Assembly (NCBI GenBank): GCA_037013495.1 | Contig: CM072805.1 | Span: 16,154,601 to 16,218,600 of the forward strand | Source: Hippophae tibetana | Lineage: Eukaryota > Streptophyta > Magnoliopsida > Rosales > Elaeagnaceae | Direction: 5' to 3' | Length of the DNA: 64,000 nt | The notes under the pieces: model-generated | What the model saw: the letters and a program-made list of their open reading frames with translations, nothing else | Database searches by the model: none | Told to the model about the DNA's origin: nothing | Shown: in pieces, positions 11,960 through 24,719 of the stretch | How the letters are laid out: each line of letters opens with the position of its first letter | Position numbering within the stretch: position 1 is the stretch's first letter | Program-made: the position numbers and the translations under genes

Positions 11960-14900
11960 TGGTACTTCTATTTTTCCCTTAGCAGTCATTTGCATACACA
12001 TACACGATCAAATGAATGGATCATTTACATTGGAGTAAAAAACCATATGGTTCACTCTATGTCTACCCTAACTAATGTGACTACTGTGGAAAGTTTATCT
12101 GTTAATCTTCTCAATGTGAATTCTATTCCAGTTACCCATGTTAGAAATGTAAAATTCTATCCTTCCTTTATTCTAACTGGTGTATTCTGTGTTCCAAATT
12201 TTCACTTCAATCTTTTATCAATAAGTAATCTCATTTCATTTATGAAATTTAGTCTTATTTTTTTGTTCAATCATTGTTTTATTTAGGACCTTATCAATTG
12301 GATGATGATTGGACTGGGTAAGAAAAATGATGGACTCTATATTCTACAAAAACTAGCAACCAATGTTGTTTCCAGTTTTTCTGTTACACACTCTTCAAAT
12401 AACTCCTCTACTAATGCACTTACATATCTATGGCATTATAGGCTAGGCCGTCCTTCTTTCTTAAGAATGTCATTGTTACAAAATACTGATATTTCCTTTC
12501 CTATTTCTAAAAACATACTTCATGATTGTACAATTTGTCCTCTTGTCAAACAAAAACGTTTATCTTATCCTTTTCACAATCATTTTTTGCATCACCTTTT
12601 GATTTAATACATTATGATATAAAATGGTAGTCCTTTTGTTGTCGCCACATATGATGATGATCACTATTTCCTTACCATAGCTAATGATTGCACACATTCT
12701 ACATGGATTTATTTGCTAAAAGCCAAGTCTGAAGTACACAACATACTTAAATCTTTCTTTACTTTAGTTGAAACTCAATTTCAGACTAAAATAAAGTCAC
12801 TAAGAAGTGACAATGGTCGCAAATTCGAGATGAAATATTTCTATTCCTATAAAGGAGTAATACATCAACTAAGTTGTGTAGATACACCTCAACAAATATT
12901 TGTGGATGAGAGAAAACATCAACACATACTCGATGTAGCCTGAGATCTCATCTTTCAATCCAATATCCCCTTGAGTTTTTGGGGAGATTCTCTCTTAAAG
13001 GAAACCTATCTCATTAATGGAATTCCCATTCCTTTGCTCTCAAAAAAAATCTCTTTATGAACTTCTGTTCAAATCTCCCCCCACTTATCAACATCTTAAG
13101 GTATTTGGTTGCCTTTGATATGTATCTACCTTAGCTCAAAATCAAACCAAATTTGATCCACGAGCTAGAAGGTTTGTTTTCCTTGGATATCCTTTTGCCA
13201 TAAAGGGTTGCAAGTTGTTTGATCTTAACACAAATACCTTCCTCATCAGTAAGGATGTTTTTTTCATGAAGCAACATTTCCTTTTCATAAATCTAATTCA
13301 TCTACACCTCAACCCCCAAATACACTCATGCGTATTGCATCATTTCCTCACATTTTTCTACCTCGCCCCATTCCTGATATAGAACACATTTTATCATCCC
13401 CATCATCTCTTTCTTCTATTGTTTCTACTCCTTTGGTTTCACCACCATGTCGTTCAAATAGAACTCACAATGCTCCTGATTATCTACATGATTACCACTG
13501 TCAAATGAAACTTCCCTTTCCTCCCCATCCACATCTACATAAATCAACTCAAGTTTCCAAAAAGTTCACCCTTCAAATCAGCCATATGATATCACTACAT
13601 CCCTATCTTATAACCAACTTTCCCATTCCTATAAAAAATTTGTATTAGCAATTACAATTGAATTTGAGCCTCAATTTTATCATCAAGCTGTGCAACAATC
13701 CCATTGGAGGAATGCAATGACTTCTAAAATTACAGCCTTGGAAGAGAACCATACCTGGACACTTGTTCCTTTATCTCCTAACAAGTATACTATTGGATGT
13801 AAGTGGGTGTATTGCATTAAATACAAATCCAATAGCACTATCGAGAGGTAAAAAGCTTGATTAGTAGCCAAAGGTTATACTCAACAAGAAGGAATAAACT
13901 ACCATGAAATTTTTTCTCCTGTGGCTGAACTTCCCACTATTTGATGCTTGCTAGCCATTTCAGTTGCAAAACACTGGGTTTTAGAGCAATTGGATGTTAA
14001 TAAGGTTTTTCTACACGGGATTTTCATGAGGAAGTATACATGGATTTGCCTTCAGTTTTTAGCTCTCCACATGACTCTAGGGTATGTAAATTGCACAAAT
14101 CCTTATATGGACTCAAGTAGGCTTCCCGCCAATGGTTTTCCAAATTTTTATCTACCATTATTCATCACAGGTTTATTCAATCCAAAGAAGATTATTCTCT
14201 TTTTACATGCTCTCAAGGTTCAAGATTCATTGCGTTACTAATCTACGTTGATGACATTGTTATAGCTAGCAAGGATCAGATAGCAGTTGACAACTTGAAG
14301 ATCTTCCTTCATTAGTCTTTCAAATTGAAAGAACTTGGTCCTTTGAAATACTTTCTTAGTCGAGACATTACTCAAACTAAGCAAGGTCTTTCTGTTTGTG
14401 AGTGCAAATATGCATTAGATATATTAGGTGATAGTGGTTTTCTTGGTTGCAAACTAGCCAAATTCCCTATGGAACAAAATCTAAAAGTGAACAAGTCAGA
14501 TGGTGCATTGTTAGAAGATCCATCTTATTCTCACAGGCTGGTTAGCCGTTTGTTATATCTTACCATCACAAGACCAGACATCACTTATGCTATTAATGTC
14601 CTTAGTTAGCTTATGGCTACACCATGACATCCTCATCTTCTCTTAGCCCATTGTGTTCTACAATATACCAAGAATAACCCTTCTCAAGGATTATTCTACT
14701 AAGAAACTTCCTCACTCCACCTTAATGCCTTCTGTGATTTGGATTAGGTTACTTGCCAAGATACTCGTCGTTCCATCACCAGTTACTATATTTTCCTTGA
14801 AAATTCTCTCATTTCCTGGAAATCTAAGAAGCAAAATAATGTTTCTCATTCTTCTACAGAGGTAGAATATAGAGCCATGACATCCATTGTTTGCAAAATT

Positions 14901-15180
14901 CAATAGTTAAAGTATTTACTCACTGATTTGGAAATTTCTCATATTTAGTCAACCACTATTTTTTGTAATAATCAATATGTTCTTCATATTGTTTTAAATT
15001 TGATCCTCCAGGACCAAACATATTGACATTAATTGTCATCTGATCTGAGATAAGATTCAAGATGGGATTATTAAAACCATTCATGTGTTGTTCAATCATC
15101 AGATTTCTGATGTTCTCACCAAAGCTTTGGGTTCTACTCAATTTCATTTTTTTATTTCCAAGATGGATGTACTCGATGTC
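11960..15180 (+). pseudogene. Copia pol remnant (PR-IN-RT-RH)
   Basis: In order: protease with WIIYIGVKNHMV, where the active-site Asp is lost; the GAG-pre-integrase segment LWHYRLGRPS (12430); integrase core around 12605-12930 with SLRSDNG; reverse transcriptase from about 13680 with [21 protein letters not shown] and IYVDDIVIA (near 14240); and RNase H from 14500 with SRLLYLTITRPDITYAI. Many stops are present. Domain order is that of Ty1/copia. Confidence 0.88.
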
Positions 15181-15189
15181 CACGGGCCG

Positions 15190-15202
15190 CTTGAGGGGGC
15201 CG
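15190..15202 (+). other. Polypurine tract
   Basis: CTTGAGGGGGCCG lies directly before the 3' LTR, the usual position and composition for the copia plus-strand primer. Confidence 0.75.
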
Positions 15203-15448
15203 TATTAAATAGATAACAGTAGTTAATTTCTGTTATTTCAATTTATGTTATTTCAATTAGTTAGTTTGGTTAGAGTTTGTTAGTTAATTTTCCTAGTTAA
15301 TCTTGTACATAAGTCAACTCCTCTACCTTATCAAGTATGTAATTTTCAGCTTCTCATATTATTTTTCCGATCAGTAAAAACTAAGAAGATTTTTCCTCTC
15401 TTGCAATCTTTCTTTTCTCGCTCACGGGCCTAAAGCACATTCTTGAAA
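15203..15448 (+). repeat. 3' LTR of copia 10508-15448
   Basis: 246-bp partner of the 5' LTR, differing by scattered substitutions and small indels. It is followed by the AAACT target duplication. Confidence 0.88.
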
Positions 15449-15453
15449 AAACT

Positions 15454-17780
15454 AACTAATATTTATTTATAATAACAAATTATACAAATTAATAATTAGC
15501 TTTAAAATCATATAAAATTTATTCATTGTGTATTCTCGTTTATATAATAGTATAAGATAAGTTTTATTAATGATAGTTTGTAATAGGAATGATAACGGGG
15601 TGGGGAGTCTATCATCATTTTTCGTTTAAATAATTACAAGGGTGGGGTAGAAGGCAAAGGCTGAGATTGTTTACAAGAGGTTCGGTTTTCTTAATTTTGA
15701 TCGGATTGTTCACTAAAAAAACTTAATATAAATTGTATATTAAATAGGTAAAGTAAACATAAAATCTCAATTATATATATTTATTATGTAATTAAACATA
15801 ATAAACTAAATTTTGATTACAAATAATAGTTATAGTTAACTTTACTTTAACAATTATTAAAATAATTATTATTTTATTTACTGTTATCTTTTATTTTTAT
15901 AACTAAACTACTAATATAATGATAGAAATAAAAAATTTCAATAAAATTTATTAAATTTAACTATAAATTTGTGTAAATATGTAATATTTTTAAAAACTTT
16001 ATAAAATTAAGAGATTGGAAAAAACGGATTATTTGATATTATACATATAATAAGTATGTGAACTAGTAATATAGGATACCTCACTACTATATAATGATTT
16101 GATGAGCTAAAGATCAAAGCTTGTTGAACATCAAGGCTTGCTAACACCATCCTAAAGGTGACCAATTTAGGCAGCCTCAGGTAGTATACATGTAGCGACT
16201 TGGTTTATGTAACTCTAACAATGACTTGATTTTATGTGAATTATATTGTATGTATTTTAACTACATGTATAAGAACTCTGACTTATGTAACTCAGATATC
16301 TGTTTATTAAGTATTATATATATTTTTTTAACGAAGAGAATATTAAATTTGTCTATTTATTAATATTTTTTACCTATTATTAAAAATCATTAGAATCTCT
16401 AAAACATTAAATTCTCTCCTAACACAAATAAAGATGATGATCTCTAGCTAACTTTCATGTAACTTTTTCAAGTTGATGTTTTCTCCGACCATATTCACTA
16501 TGAATAAAATCAGTTATGAAGTACGTTGATATTGGGTTTCCTAGATTAAGTATGCTAATAGTCACTTGATTTTTGTTATTAAAACATTTTATTCAGTTTG
16601 ATATTAAAAGTGACATTTAGATCATTCTTTACAAAATTAAGATATTTTAGTAATATTTTGAAAACTAAATTTGAATAATATAATATTTAATCTTATTTCT
16701 TTTGTCTAATTCTATTTTTAAAATTCTTTTTATATCTTATGAAATTTTTAGTATTTTTGGACACTTTTATCTATTGTATTTATAGTGGTATCATATTTGG
16801 ATAAAAAATGCAATAAAAAAAGTACTCAAAAATAATACAAAACAATTTCATAAAATATAATTTTTTTTAAAAATATCTGATAAAAATATATTATAATCTT
16901 TAAATTTAATTTTAAACTGTTAAAAGAGTTAATTATATGTATTTTAGATGTATTTTGGGAAAATAAAGTTATTAAAATAAAATATACACAGTATACAAAG
17001 TAACTTTATGAGCCCCAACCTCCATGGTCTCTTTCTAACTTTTTTTTATTTAGTTCGCTTTGTGAGAAGGCAATTTTTGCAACTTATAATCCGTATCTCC
17101 CACTCGTCGAATAATCTAGAAAAGTCTGAAGAACTGTATGAGCTGATGATTCTTCATTGTCAGCACGATACTTTTGCCTATTTGGAGCCATGCTAGAGCT
17201 TATCATCGAATTATTCGAACTTTTTCTATCATAACTTGAATAATATGAGAACCCAACATGTTATATTCTTTCGATTCTGCCCAACACATATAAGGAAGAC
17301 GTTTCTCCATTGTTCTCTGAAGTCCATGTCTGATATTGACGATCATATATTTCCATCTCACAATGATGAATTTATAACTATTGATAATGATCCCAATAAG
17401 GTACCTCAGACAATCCTTTTGACTTGGTTGATAACTGTTGACCATATATTTCCATCTCACAATGATGAATTTATATCATAAGGATAATGATCCCAATAAG
17501 GTACTCTCATTGTCTAAGTTTTAAGTATTTGTGTTTTTCAAAAAAAAAAATTTATTATTATATTAATTTTAAATTTTATTAACCTCAAATAATATATCAT
17601 CACTTAACAAATAATTTCTTGTAAGGAAAATTATTTATGTATAAAATTTAGACAAAACACAACCTATTTGTGACACATTATTTTTTAACTATTAAGTTCC
17701 CTAAGTCACATCTAATATTTACAATTATTTGAGATTATGGTTGCACAATTTCAAATCATGGTGGCATATCCTTAGAAGAT
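15454..17780. other. AT-rich intergenic, no confident gene
   Basis: Mostly AT-rich. A roughly 60-codon minus-strand frame at 17268-17084 has a coding-like composition rich in Ser and Asn but is unrecognised. A direct repeat of about 65 bp lies at 17340-17403 and 17438-17502. Confidence 0.5.
17340..17502 (+). repeat. 65-bp direct repeat pair
   Basis: The segment beginning CATATATTTCCATCTCACAA and ending GATCCCAATAAGGTAC occurs twice, about 96 bp apart, with a few differences. No known element type was recognised. Confidence 0.7.
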
Positions 17781-18650
17781 CCCTCGCTGAATATGAGTAC
17801 TGTAGGTGCTCTTCAATACTGTGCACTCTTCAATACTGTGTAATCACATAGCCTAATATTGCCTTTTTAGTGAATAAACCCTGTTCGTTTCTTTACTCTT
17901 CCATTGACGTCCACTGAAAGGCTACTAAGAGAGTACTTTGCTACATCAAAGGTATTTTCAAGCAAAGTTTACGATTTAATAAAACTGATGTACTTGGCCT
18001 TATTGGCTTCTAGGATTCAGATTGGGCAAGTGGCCCTGATGATGAAAACTCAACTAGTTCCTATTGCATGTATTTTTCATGATAAACTCATTTCTTGGAT
18101 GTCTGTAAAGCAAAAAGTGGTGTCATGGTCCAGTGTCGAGATCGAATATGGAGCATTAGCTCATGCAGCGTGTGAGGTGATTTAGATTATATTTGTTTTG
18201 AAGGAATTGTGTGTTCTTTTAAATTCTTAAATCAATGTTGTTTACAGATTGCATAAGTGCTAAACATTTAACTGCAAATCCTGTTATGCATATTAAATGA
18301 TGTTAGGTTTACAGCCTCAATAGATCAAGTGGCACATTCTCTCACTAAACTTTAAGGTCAATCAAGATTTTGCTCTCTTATATGCAAACTTATGATTTTT
18401 CCACAGTCATATGTTCGAGAGGATGTTAGAATTATAGATTTATGCTAGCTGTTATGATAATTATGTCACTAACTTGATATGTCAATCATTGTGTTCATAA
18501 CTAACAATTTGTTAGTTATTTAAACTTGAGTTGTATATAACCACTCATGTATTTCATTATTCATTAATGAAAATTATCTTTGTAATTACATATCATCCTT
18601 CTTTTCTCTTCTCTTTCTCACGTTCTCATTCATTCGTAGTCTTAACCAAC
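17780..18650 (+). mobile_element. Copia 3' fragment (RT/RNase H plus LTR)
   Basis: Degenerate plus-strand copia sequence: the end of RT (STVGALQY, 17799), the linker to RNase H with HWKAT near 17910, and the RNase H segment CIFHDKLISW with KQKVVSWSSVEIEYGALAHA (18067-18180). A probable LTR starting TGTTAGAATTATAG follows at 18424. The upstream pol is absent. Confidence 0.75.
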
Positions 18651-18947
18651 GTGATGCAAGATGGATAAACTTTCAACCCCTTGTAGCATATTCAAAATTT
18701 ATGCATATATTTTAAACATCTTTTATGTTATGTATTTCCTTGTTTTAATATTTGAGACATGTACTATAAAGTATAATATTATTAATAAGCTTTTCATTCA
18801 TTTACTTTGATTAATTATAAGAAAAAAAAAATCAATTCATTTCACATTTAAGAATTATTGTTACAACAATTTTTTTAACGATTAGAAAGAAAAAAGAAAG
18901 AAATAAATTAAAAGTAAAGTGAAAGTAACAAATAATATATAACAAAT

Positions 18948-19527
18948 TGATGGAACAAATATGTAAAAAACTATATAAGAACAATATTAACAATATACTG
19001 AAATGTACTGCTTGTGTTGAATCGTGGACTAATTTGCTCTTTTTAAGACATTTCGCGACTCAGTCCAAACTCGTGCAAGCAAACACAACCTCGTCATCCC
19101 TAGGATAAAATAGTCTAGAATCTTTTTTTTCTCGAAGCTTCACTACATTGATGAAGTTCGAAACTATAACTCTAAAATATATATGTTGCTCAGAAAACTT
19201 CAAAAAACAATTTTGTATATTTTTCTTTGGTTTGCTACCAATAGTAGTTTCTGAGTTGTTAAGTTGTATCTTAAAAATGAGGACTATTGCCCTCTATTTA
19301 TAGTTAAGAAAAGATATGTAACGGTCACATAATTATGAAAATAATGGACACATAATTATGAAAATAACGGTCATGAAATAACACACATATTATGAAAATA
19401 ACGGTCACTTAATTATGAAAATAACAGTCATAAAATAACGAACAAATAATTATGAAAATAACAGTCACATAGTTTAACATTTTTTTCTCATCAATTTTTT
19501 TTATTTAAATTCACACTATTACCAACA
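18948..19527 (-). repeat. 3' LTR of composite copia
   Basis: Minus-strand LTR beginning TGTTGGTAATAG next to the polypurine tract and ending at 18948. It contains several tandem copies of an ATAATTATGAAAATAACGG unit (19320-19470). About 120 bp in its R/U5 part (around 19030-19160) are absent from the other LTR. Confidence 0.85.
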
Positions 19528-19873
19528 ATCTCCCACTTGAATTTCATATAAAAATAATTTCATCGAGCAATCGAACAATTAAAAGTACAAGAGTGTGCAT
19601 AAGAAAAAGGTGTCTTTCAACTTGAACCTTTGCATAGTGTTGATGCTATAGAATATACTAGAGTAACTCGTAATTTTGAACTTTATCTCTAACAACATAA
19701 TACACACAACCTTTTCAAGGTATAGTTCGAAAAGCCCATGCTTTACGGCCATGAATGTGTATCCTAGTATAGTAAATGCTCTAATAAATTTTGTCCAAAA
19801 ATTTCATACGAAGCAGTCATATTTCCACATTCACATATGTGAGTCTATTAAGAGTACTCCTATAGCTATGTAC

Positions 19874-21385
19874 TGATGACTCTATGAAAATAGAGTCATT
19901 AGCACACTTTTTCATTTAATATTTACTTTTTATTTAATAAATATTATTTTTGTAGCTAAAAAAATTAAAATATAAACTTTTTAGTGAAAAAGGATGAATA
20001 TATAATTTTTTTAATTTTTTGGAATTTTTCTGGAATTTTTATGAATTTTTAACACATGACCAATCAAAAAGCTTCCACGTGGCGTGCCACGCAAGCATGG
20101 GAGCTGACTGAGCAAGCCACATGGATGCCACACAAGCACGGAGAGCGAATCACGTTGCGCCACATGTGAGGAGGAGAAACACGTGCCACGTGTCAACACG
20201 GTGTTCAATTCGAGTTCAGAAATCAGTCAACGCACTATGACACATGTCACCATGCTATTGCTCGAAGCGTTCCACCCGTGTGCCACGCCATCCATTCCTA
20301 AAAATCACGTCTCGCCACGTGATGCTGACTCGGCGAACGTTGACTTTGACCGGTCTCCCCTACCACGCGTCGCTCTCTAATTTGCTTGTTTTGATCGTAG
20401 CCCTTGATTTGAAGCTGATCGAACGGTCCAAATCGCACCTGAGCTTTATTTATGCCCCTAATCACTCCATAAATCCTAATTTGCCTCCATTAGCATAATT
20501 TTGGTCAGTTTTTAGAGCTAAAAAGAGAGAAAAATACAGAAAAATTGAAGAAACGACAAAATTTGGTGGAGATTCAAGAGGAAATTAATTATACAATTCA
20601 AGAGATTGATTGTATTTCTTTTTCTACTCTTTTCTTTATTAATTTTATGTCTTCCTTTATGCAAAATATAAACTTTATGAACACAATTATGTGTAATTAA
20701 TTTATTAATCTAGGGATCTTATGAACCTAATTTTCAACATGTGATGATCTAATATTTTTTTCTCAATTATAATATTAATTTAATTATATTATTTAATCTG
20801 ATTTTTATGCTATTAATTGTTTGGCCAACAATTTATCTATAGAGGCAATTAAATATATTTGAAAAAATTATTTAATTGTTTGTCTTGATTAAATAACATG
20901 CATAGTTTCTAGGCAGAGATGTATGATTCTAATTTATGTGATCCATAATTGATGAACTTAATTAGTAGTATGCAATTTAATTGGCATGAGAGTGATTAAA
21001 TTAATTACTATATGGTGTGTAGTTTACTTGAGAAAGGAATACATGTTAGGTTAGATTCAATTGATCATGTAATTAATTGATATTATATTGGGGGGATTTT
21101 AGTGATTCGCATGTTTAGAAAATTGGAGGATTAAGTATTCTTAGATATTTTCTCATATATCTTTTTAGTCACAAAATCTGATTTAATTCATTATTGCTAT
21201 TTACTTTTAGTTATTTTAATTTTTCTTTCTTAAGATATAACAACACCAAAAAAAAATTGATTTTTATTATTTTTAGTTTGAAAAATTAGTTTCTAAAAAA
21301 ATAATCTCCTTGGGAACGATCTTTATTTATCATTATATTACTTGTTACGATACGTATACTTGCGTATTTATTGCACACACAATTT
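19874..21385 (+). mobile_element. Gypsy solo LTR nested in copia
   Basis: Begins TGATGACTCTATG and runs to a 'gtatacttgcgtatttattgcacacaca' end. It interrupts the copia tail between 'ctcctatagctatgtac' and 'tttatatggtgatc'. The same LTR family occurs in several orientations between 46650 and 61456. No clear target duplication was seen and the right end is approximate. Confidence 0.75.
20076..20321. promoter_or_regulatory. Cluster of G-box motifs in LTR
   Basis: Four CACGTG palindromes at 20076, 20180, 20187 and 20316, within a GC-richer part of the LTR. CACGTG is the core of G-box/ABRE sites bound by plant bZIP and bHLH factors. Function here is inferred from the motif only. Confidence 0.45.
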
Positions 21386-21479
21386 ATATGGTGATCTTTA
21401 GTCTATAAGTTGGGTTACCATCAAGAGTGACTCTTCATTCTAATGGCATCAGTCTCATTCCTTAAACGATTTGAAAAAC

Positions 21480-23640
21480 CTTCTCTCTTACTAATTGTTT
21501 TGTCAAAGGATTAGTCAAATTTTCATCAATACATATATGATCCACTCTTACAACTCATATAAAGAGATATTCTCTAACAATATTGTGTATCTTTCATCTC
21601 TTGCCATTGTAATAATGGTTTTGAATTTTTGCAATAGCTGCGGTACTATCGCAATAGATCAGGATAACTTGTATCAATCTTTCCCATAAAGAGATCTCAT
21701 CTAACAAACTTTTTAACCAGTTTGATTCTTCACTAGCAGTAGCTAGTGCTATCATTTTAGACTCCATCGCTAGTTACTTTGGATTCATATGATAGAGTGT
21801 TCCAATCAGCATTATTGTATCCTTTTAGAACAACGGGAAACTTTTTATAATATAATCCAAGGTTCATAGTTCTCTTAAGGTATCTCATGACTCTTTCAAT
21901 AGCATTACAATGCTCTATACTAGGTCTACTGGTAAACCTACATAGTAGTCCCACAACATAAGTTATGTCTGGTCTAGTGCAGTTAGTAGCATAAAGTAAG
22001 CTACCAATGATACTCGCATGCTAAGTTTGTCTAACACTATCTTTGGTGTTCTTGAACAACTTTGCACTAGGATTATAAGAAGTACATGCAGTTTTGTAGT
22101 TAAAGTAATTATATTTATTTAAGATCTTCTCAATGTAATGAGATTGATTTAGAGAAAATCTCTTTTCAGACCTAATAATCCTTATATCAAGAATTACAAT
22201 TGCTTCTCTGAGATCTTTCACATCAAAGTTAGCACATAACAAATGTTTAATTTATTCACAACATGAATTTTTGACCCAAAAATAAGCATATCATCCACAT
22301 ATAAACATATAATAGTGCAAATGTCATTTTCTGATTTATAATAAATGCATTTGTCACTTTCATTTATTTTGAATCCATGTAAGATAACTAGATTATTAAA
22401 TTTTTCATGTCATTGCGTAGGTGCTTGTTTTAGACCATAATTATTTAATTTACAAACTTTATTTTTTTGAACTGGGACAACAAAGCCTTCAGGTTGGTCC
22501 ATATAAATTTCTTCTTCTATGTGACCATTTAATAAAGCAGTTTAACATCCATTTAGTCCACTACTAAATCATGGACAACAACAAGATAGAAAATCACACG
22601 TATGGAAGTTATTCACGTGACTGGTGAAAAGGTATAAAAGAAAACTACTTTTTCTCTTTGCCTATACCCTTTGACTACAAAACGAGTTTTGTACTTTTCA
22701 ATAGTACCATATGGTTTTAATTTCTTCTTTAGTATCTATTTACATCCTATGGTTTTGCAACCAAGAGGTAAGTCAACTAAATGTCAAGTTTTATTATACT
22801 CAAGAGAGCCTATTTCATTATTTATGACTTCTTCCTATAAGTTTGCATCTAAAGAAGACAAGGCTTCTTAAAGAGCTTCAGGATCTTCCTCTATGGTATA
22901 AGCATAAAAATCAAACCCAAAATCCTTAAGGGTTCGAGCTCATTTACTTCTCCTAATTTCAGTTTTTAATTCCTCATTTTGTTCACTAGTTCTAGTTATG
23001 GGTAAATAACTAGAAGACGAGCCCCCACTATTTTTTAATTTAAAAAGAAACTTATGTTCATAGAAATCAGCATAATTTAATTCTATAACTATATGATCAT
23101 TTAAGTCATAGAATTTATAAGTTTTACTATTCACAACATATTCTATGAACACATATTTATATGCTCTATTAACAAGTTTATTTCTTTTAGTATCAGGGAT
23201 CCTAACATAAACTAAACAACCCCAAGTTTTAAAATAAGTTAATAAAATTTCTTATTTTTCAAAATTTCATATGGTGAAATTTTACTATTAGATTTAGGCA
23301 CTCTATATAGCACATAGAAAGTAGTTAATAAAATTTCTTCTCACCAATGGAAAACAACACCTGAATTTAATAAAATTGCAATAACGAATTCAATAAAAGT
23401 TTTATTTTTTTCTTTAAGCTTTTCTATTCATTTTAGAAGAATCAGATACAGTTTTTTCATATATAATTCTATAAGTTTTATAAAAACATTGAAAATATTA
23501 TAATCATATTTAGTGTCTCTATCACTTCAAAATCTTTTTATGCATGCGACGATTTATCTATGAAATTATTCATATAAAATCATACTTAAGAATCTTCTAT
23601 ATCATTAATCATTTGGTATTTCATGTATCATAGTATATTT
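21480..23640 (-). pseudogene. Copia integrase-RT-RNase H remnant
   Basis: Minus-strand pol. Integrase C-terminal part with VFIEYVVNSKTYKFYDLN (23152 downward); RT with YVDDMLIFG (near 22285) and LREAIVILDIRIIRSEKRFSL (22210); RNase H with RPSIEHCNAIERVMRYLKRT (21930) and SKMIALATASEESNWL (near 21760). Stops and frameshifts throughout. No gag is found upstream. Confidence 0.85.
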
Positions 23641-23650
23641 CTTTGTTTCA

Positions 23651-23706
23651 GTTTCCCAATTGTAATACTTATTTTGAAGTTTCCCAATTGTAATACTTAT
23701 TTTGAA
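23651..23706. repeat. 28-bp perfect tandem duplication
   Basis: A 28-bp unit starting GTTTCCCAATTGTAATACTT is present twice back to back, at 23651-23678 and 23679-23706. It lies close to the junction between copia pol and the captured gene fragments. Confidence 0.85.
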
Positions 23707-23793
23707 GTGTATCCTAAATTTCCTTAGATTATCATTTTCTTAAAAGAGTCATCTTTAAAGGGCACCTATCCATGAATGGCTTCCCCGACAAAA

Positions 23794-24274
23794 TCACAAA
23801 GCCAAGAACCATCCAGCCGAGGTTTGCTCAGCAGCCACCAACCTATGGGAAATACCCAACCGGAAGCTAAAAGAACCATCCTTCTTAAATTTCTTCAATT
23901 CCCTACTTCTTTGGTCCTCAGATTTTCCATCAGAAACCAAAATAGTGGATTGGTTTCTAGAAGAGGGTCGCAAAGCCACCGAACCATTGTCAGCTTTAGC
24001 AAGCATGGCAGCTAAGATGGCTCTAATGCCGGTTCTAGTAATGAGGTCAAAGAAATCGGTGATTTGACCATGTGGATCTCTGGTCTTGATTCAGATCTGA
24101 TCCTGGAGATGCACTAGAGCTACTTCGACGATAATGTCGGTAGTTCCACCGCCGTCAATGCAAAGAATCCTAGTCTTCTTAGCATTTTCACAATGAGTTA
24201 GCCATTTTTGCTACAATTTCAATACTCTCATCTCTCTTCCTTTTCTTCTTATGGTTTCCATCTATCTCCTCCAT
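23794..24274 (-). pseudogene. Patatin-like phospholipase fragment
   Basis: Broken N-terminal part of a patatin-like lipid acyl hydrolase. The hallmark RILCIDGGG (oxyanion-hole glycines) reads at about 24180, followed by VALVHLQDQI, an in-frame TGA, KTRDPHGQITDFFDL and a TRTGIRAILAAMLA segment where the family has its nucleophile-elbow loop; the first Gly of that loop is Arg. Upstream WLTHCENAKK matches the lead-in of the PLP6/PLP7 type as I recall it. A possible start codon is at 24274, but it is in another frame from the core. The C-terminal two thirds are missing. It lies inside the composite copia, same strand. Confidence 0.75.
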
Positions 24275-24460
24275 CTTTTCTTCAACCTTCCTTAGTTCAC
24301 CTATCAATAAAGTACAGGAGAGGTAGATCTATTAGTATGAGGCACCGAAATCGAAGGAATGGTGCTAGTATAGGATTTTTAGTATAATTGCTGGAGAATT
24401 ATGAAGGTTCTGGCGGTGGAAGGACAAAGAATCAAAGATTGAACAAAGTCGATACCAAAA
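24275..24460 (-). other. Linker between captured gene fragments
   Basis: 186 bp joining the end of the GDSL exon homology to the patatin start. It may hold GDSL intron sequence and patatin leader sequence. The tract ACTTTATTGATAGG near 24305 on the minus strand could be an acceptor, but no splice call is firm. Confidence 0.35.
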
Positions 24461-24719
24461 AAGCTCAAGAAAATCTACAGCATTCTTGCCATTAGAGAAC
24501 CTTCCAGTTGGTTTTTGGTTAGGAAAATCGATTCCATTACGAGGAAAGTTTGCCTTGGCTAAAGAGAGTATGAGGTAATCATTGTTACCCACATCCACTA
24601 AAGCTAGATTCTCCAAATACAGATATTGTAGGTACTTGCTGCTCTGCTTCTATGAAGATCACCCTCTATTGAAATACATAGAAGATGAAGAAAATAATTG
24701 GAATAAGTTTACAAGCCAT
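24461..24719 (-). pseudogene. GDSL esterase/lipase first-exon fragment
   Basis: Starts at the ATG 24719-24717 with a hydrophobic signal-peptide-like run (MACKLIPIIFFIFYVF), then an in-frame stop. QQVPTISVFGES follows, corresponding to the GDS catalytic block with Asp changed to Glu, then a small insertion that shifts the frame. LVDVGNNDYL and the conserved block I region PTGRFSNGKNAVDF end near 24461. Only the first exon's worth of the gene is present. It is 190 bp from the patatin fragment on the same strand, also inside the composite copia. Confidence 0.8.

Larger units (their letters stand above)
10508..15448 (+). mobile_element. Ty1/copia element, full length but decayed
   Basis: A complete 4.94-kb copia insertion with two similar LTRs, a primer-binding site, gag-pol in the order gag, protease, integrase, RT, RNase H, and a polypurine tract. 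The 5-bp target duplication AAACT is present at 10503-10507 and 15449-15453. The LTRs begin TATTAAA and end TTGAAA rather than TG...CA. Many stops and frameshifts show it is dead. Confidence 0.88.

Noticed and set aside
19320..19470. Regularly spaced repeats suggesting a CRISPR-like array
   Set aside because: The units are short, AT-rich and diverged, have no unique spacers of constant length, and lie in the U3 of a plant retrotransposon LTR.
23776..24015. 79-codon plus-strand frame
   Set aside because: It is antisense to the patatin-like fragment, whose minus-strand frame carries the recognisable IDGGG motif.
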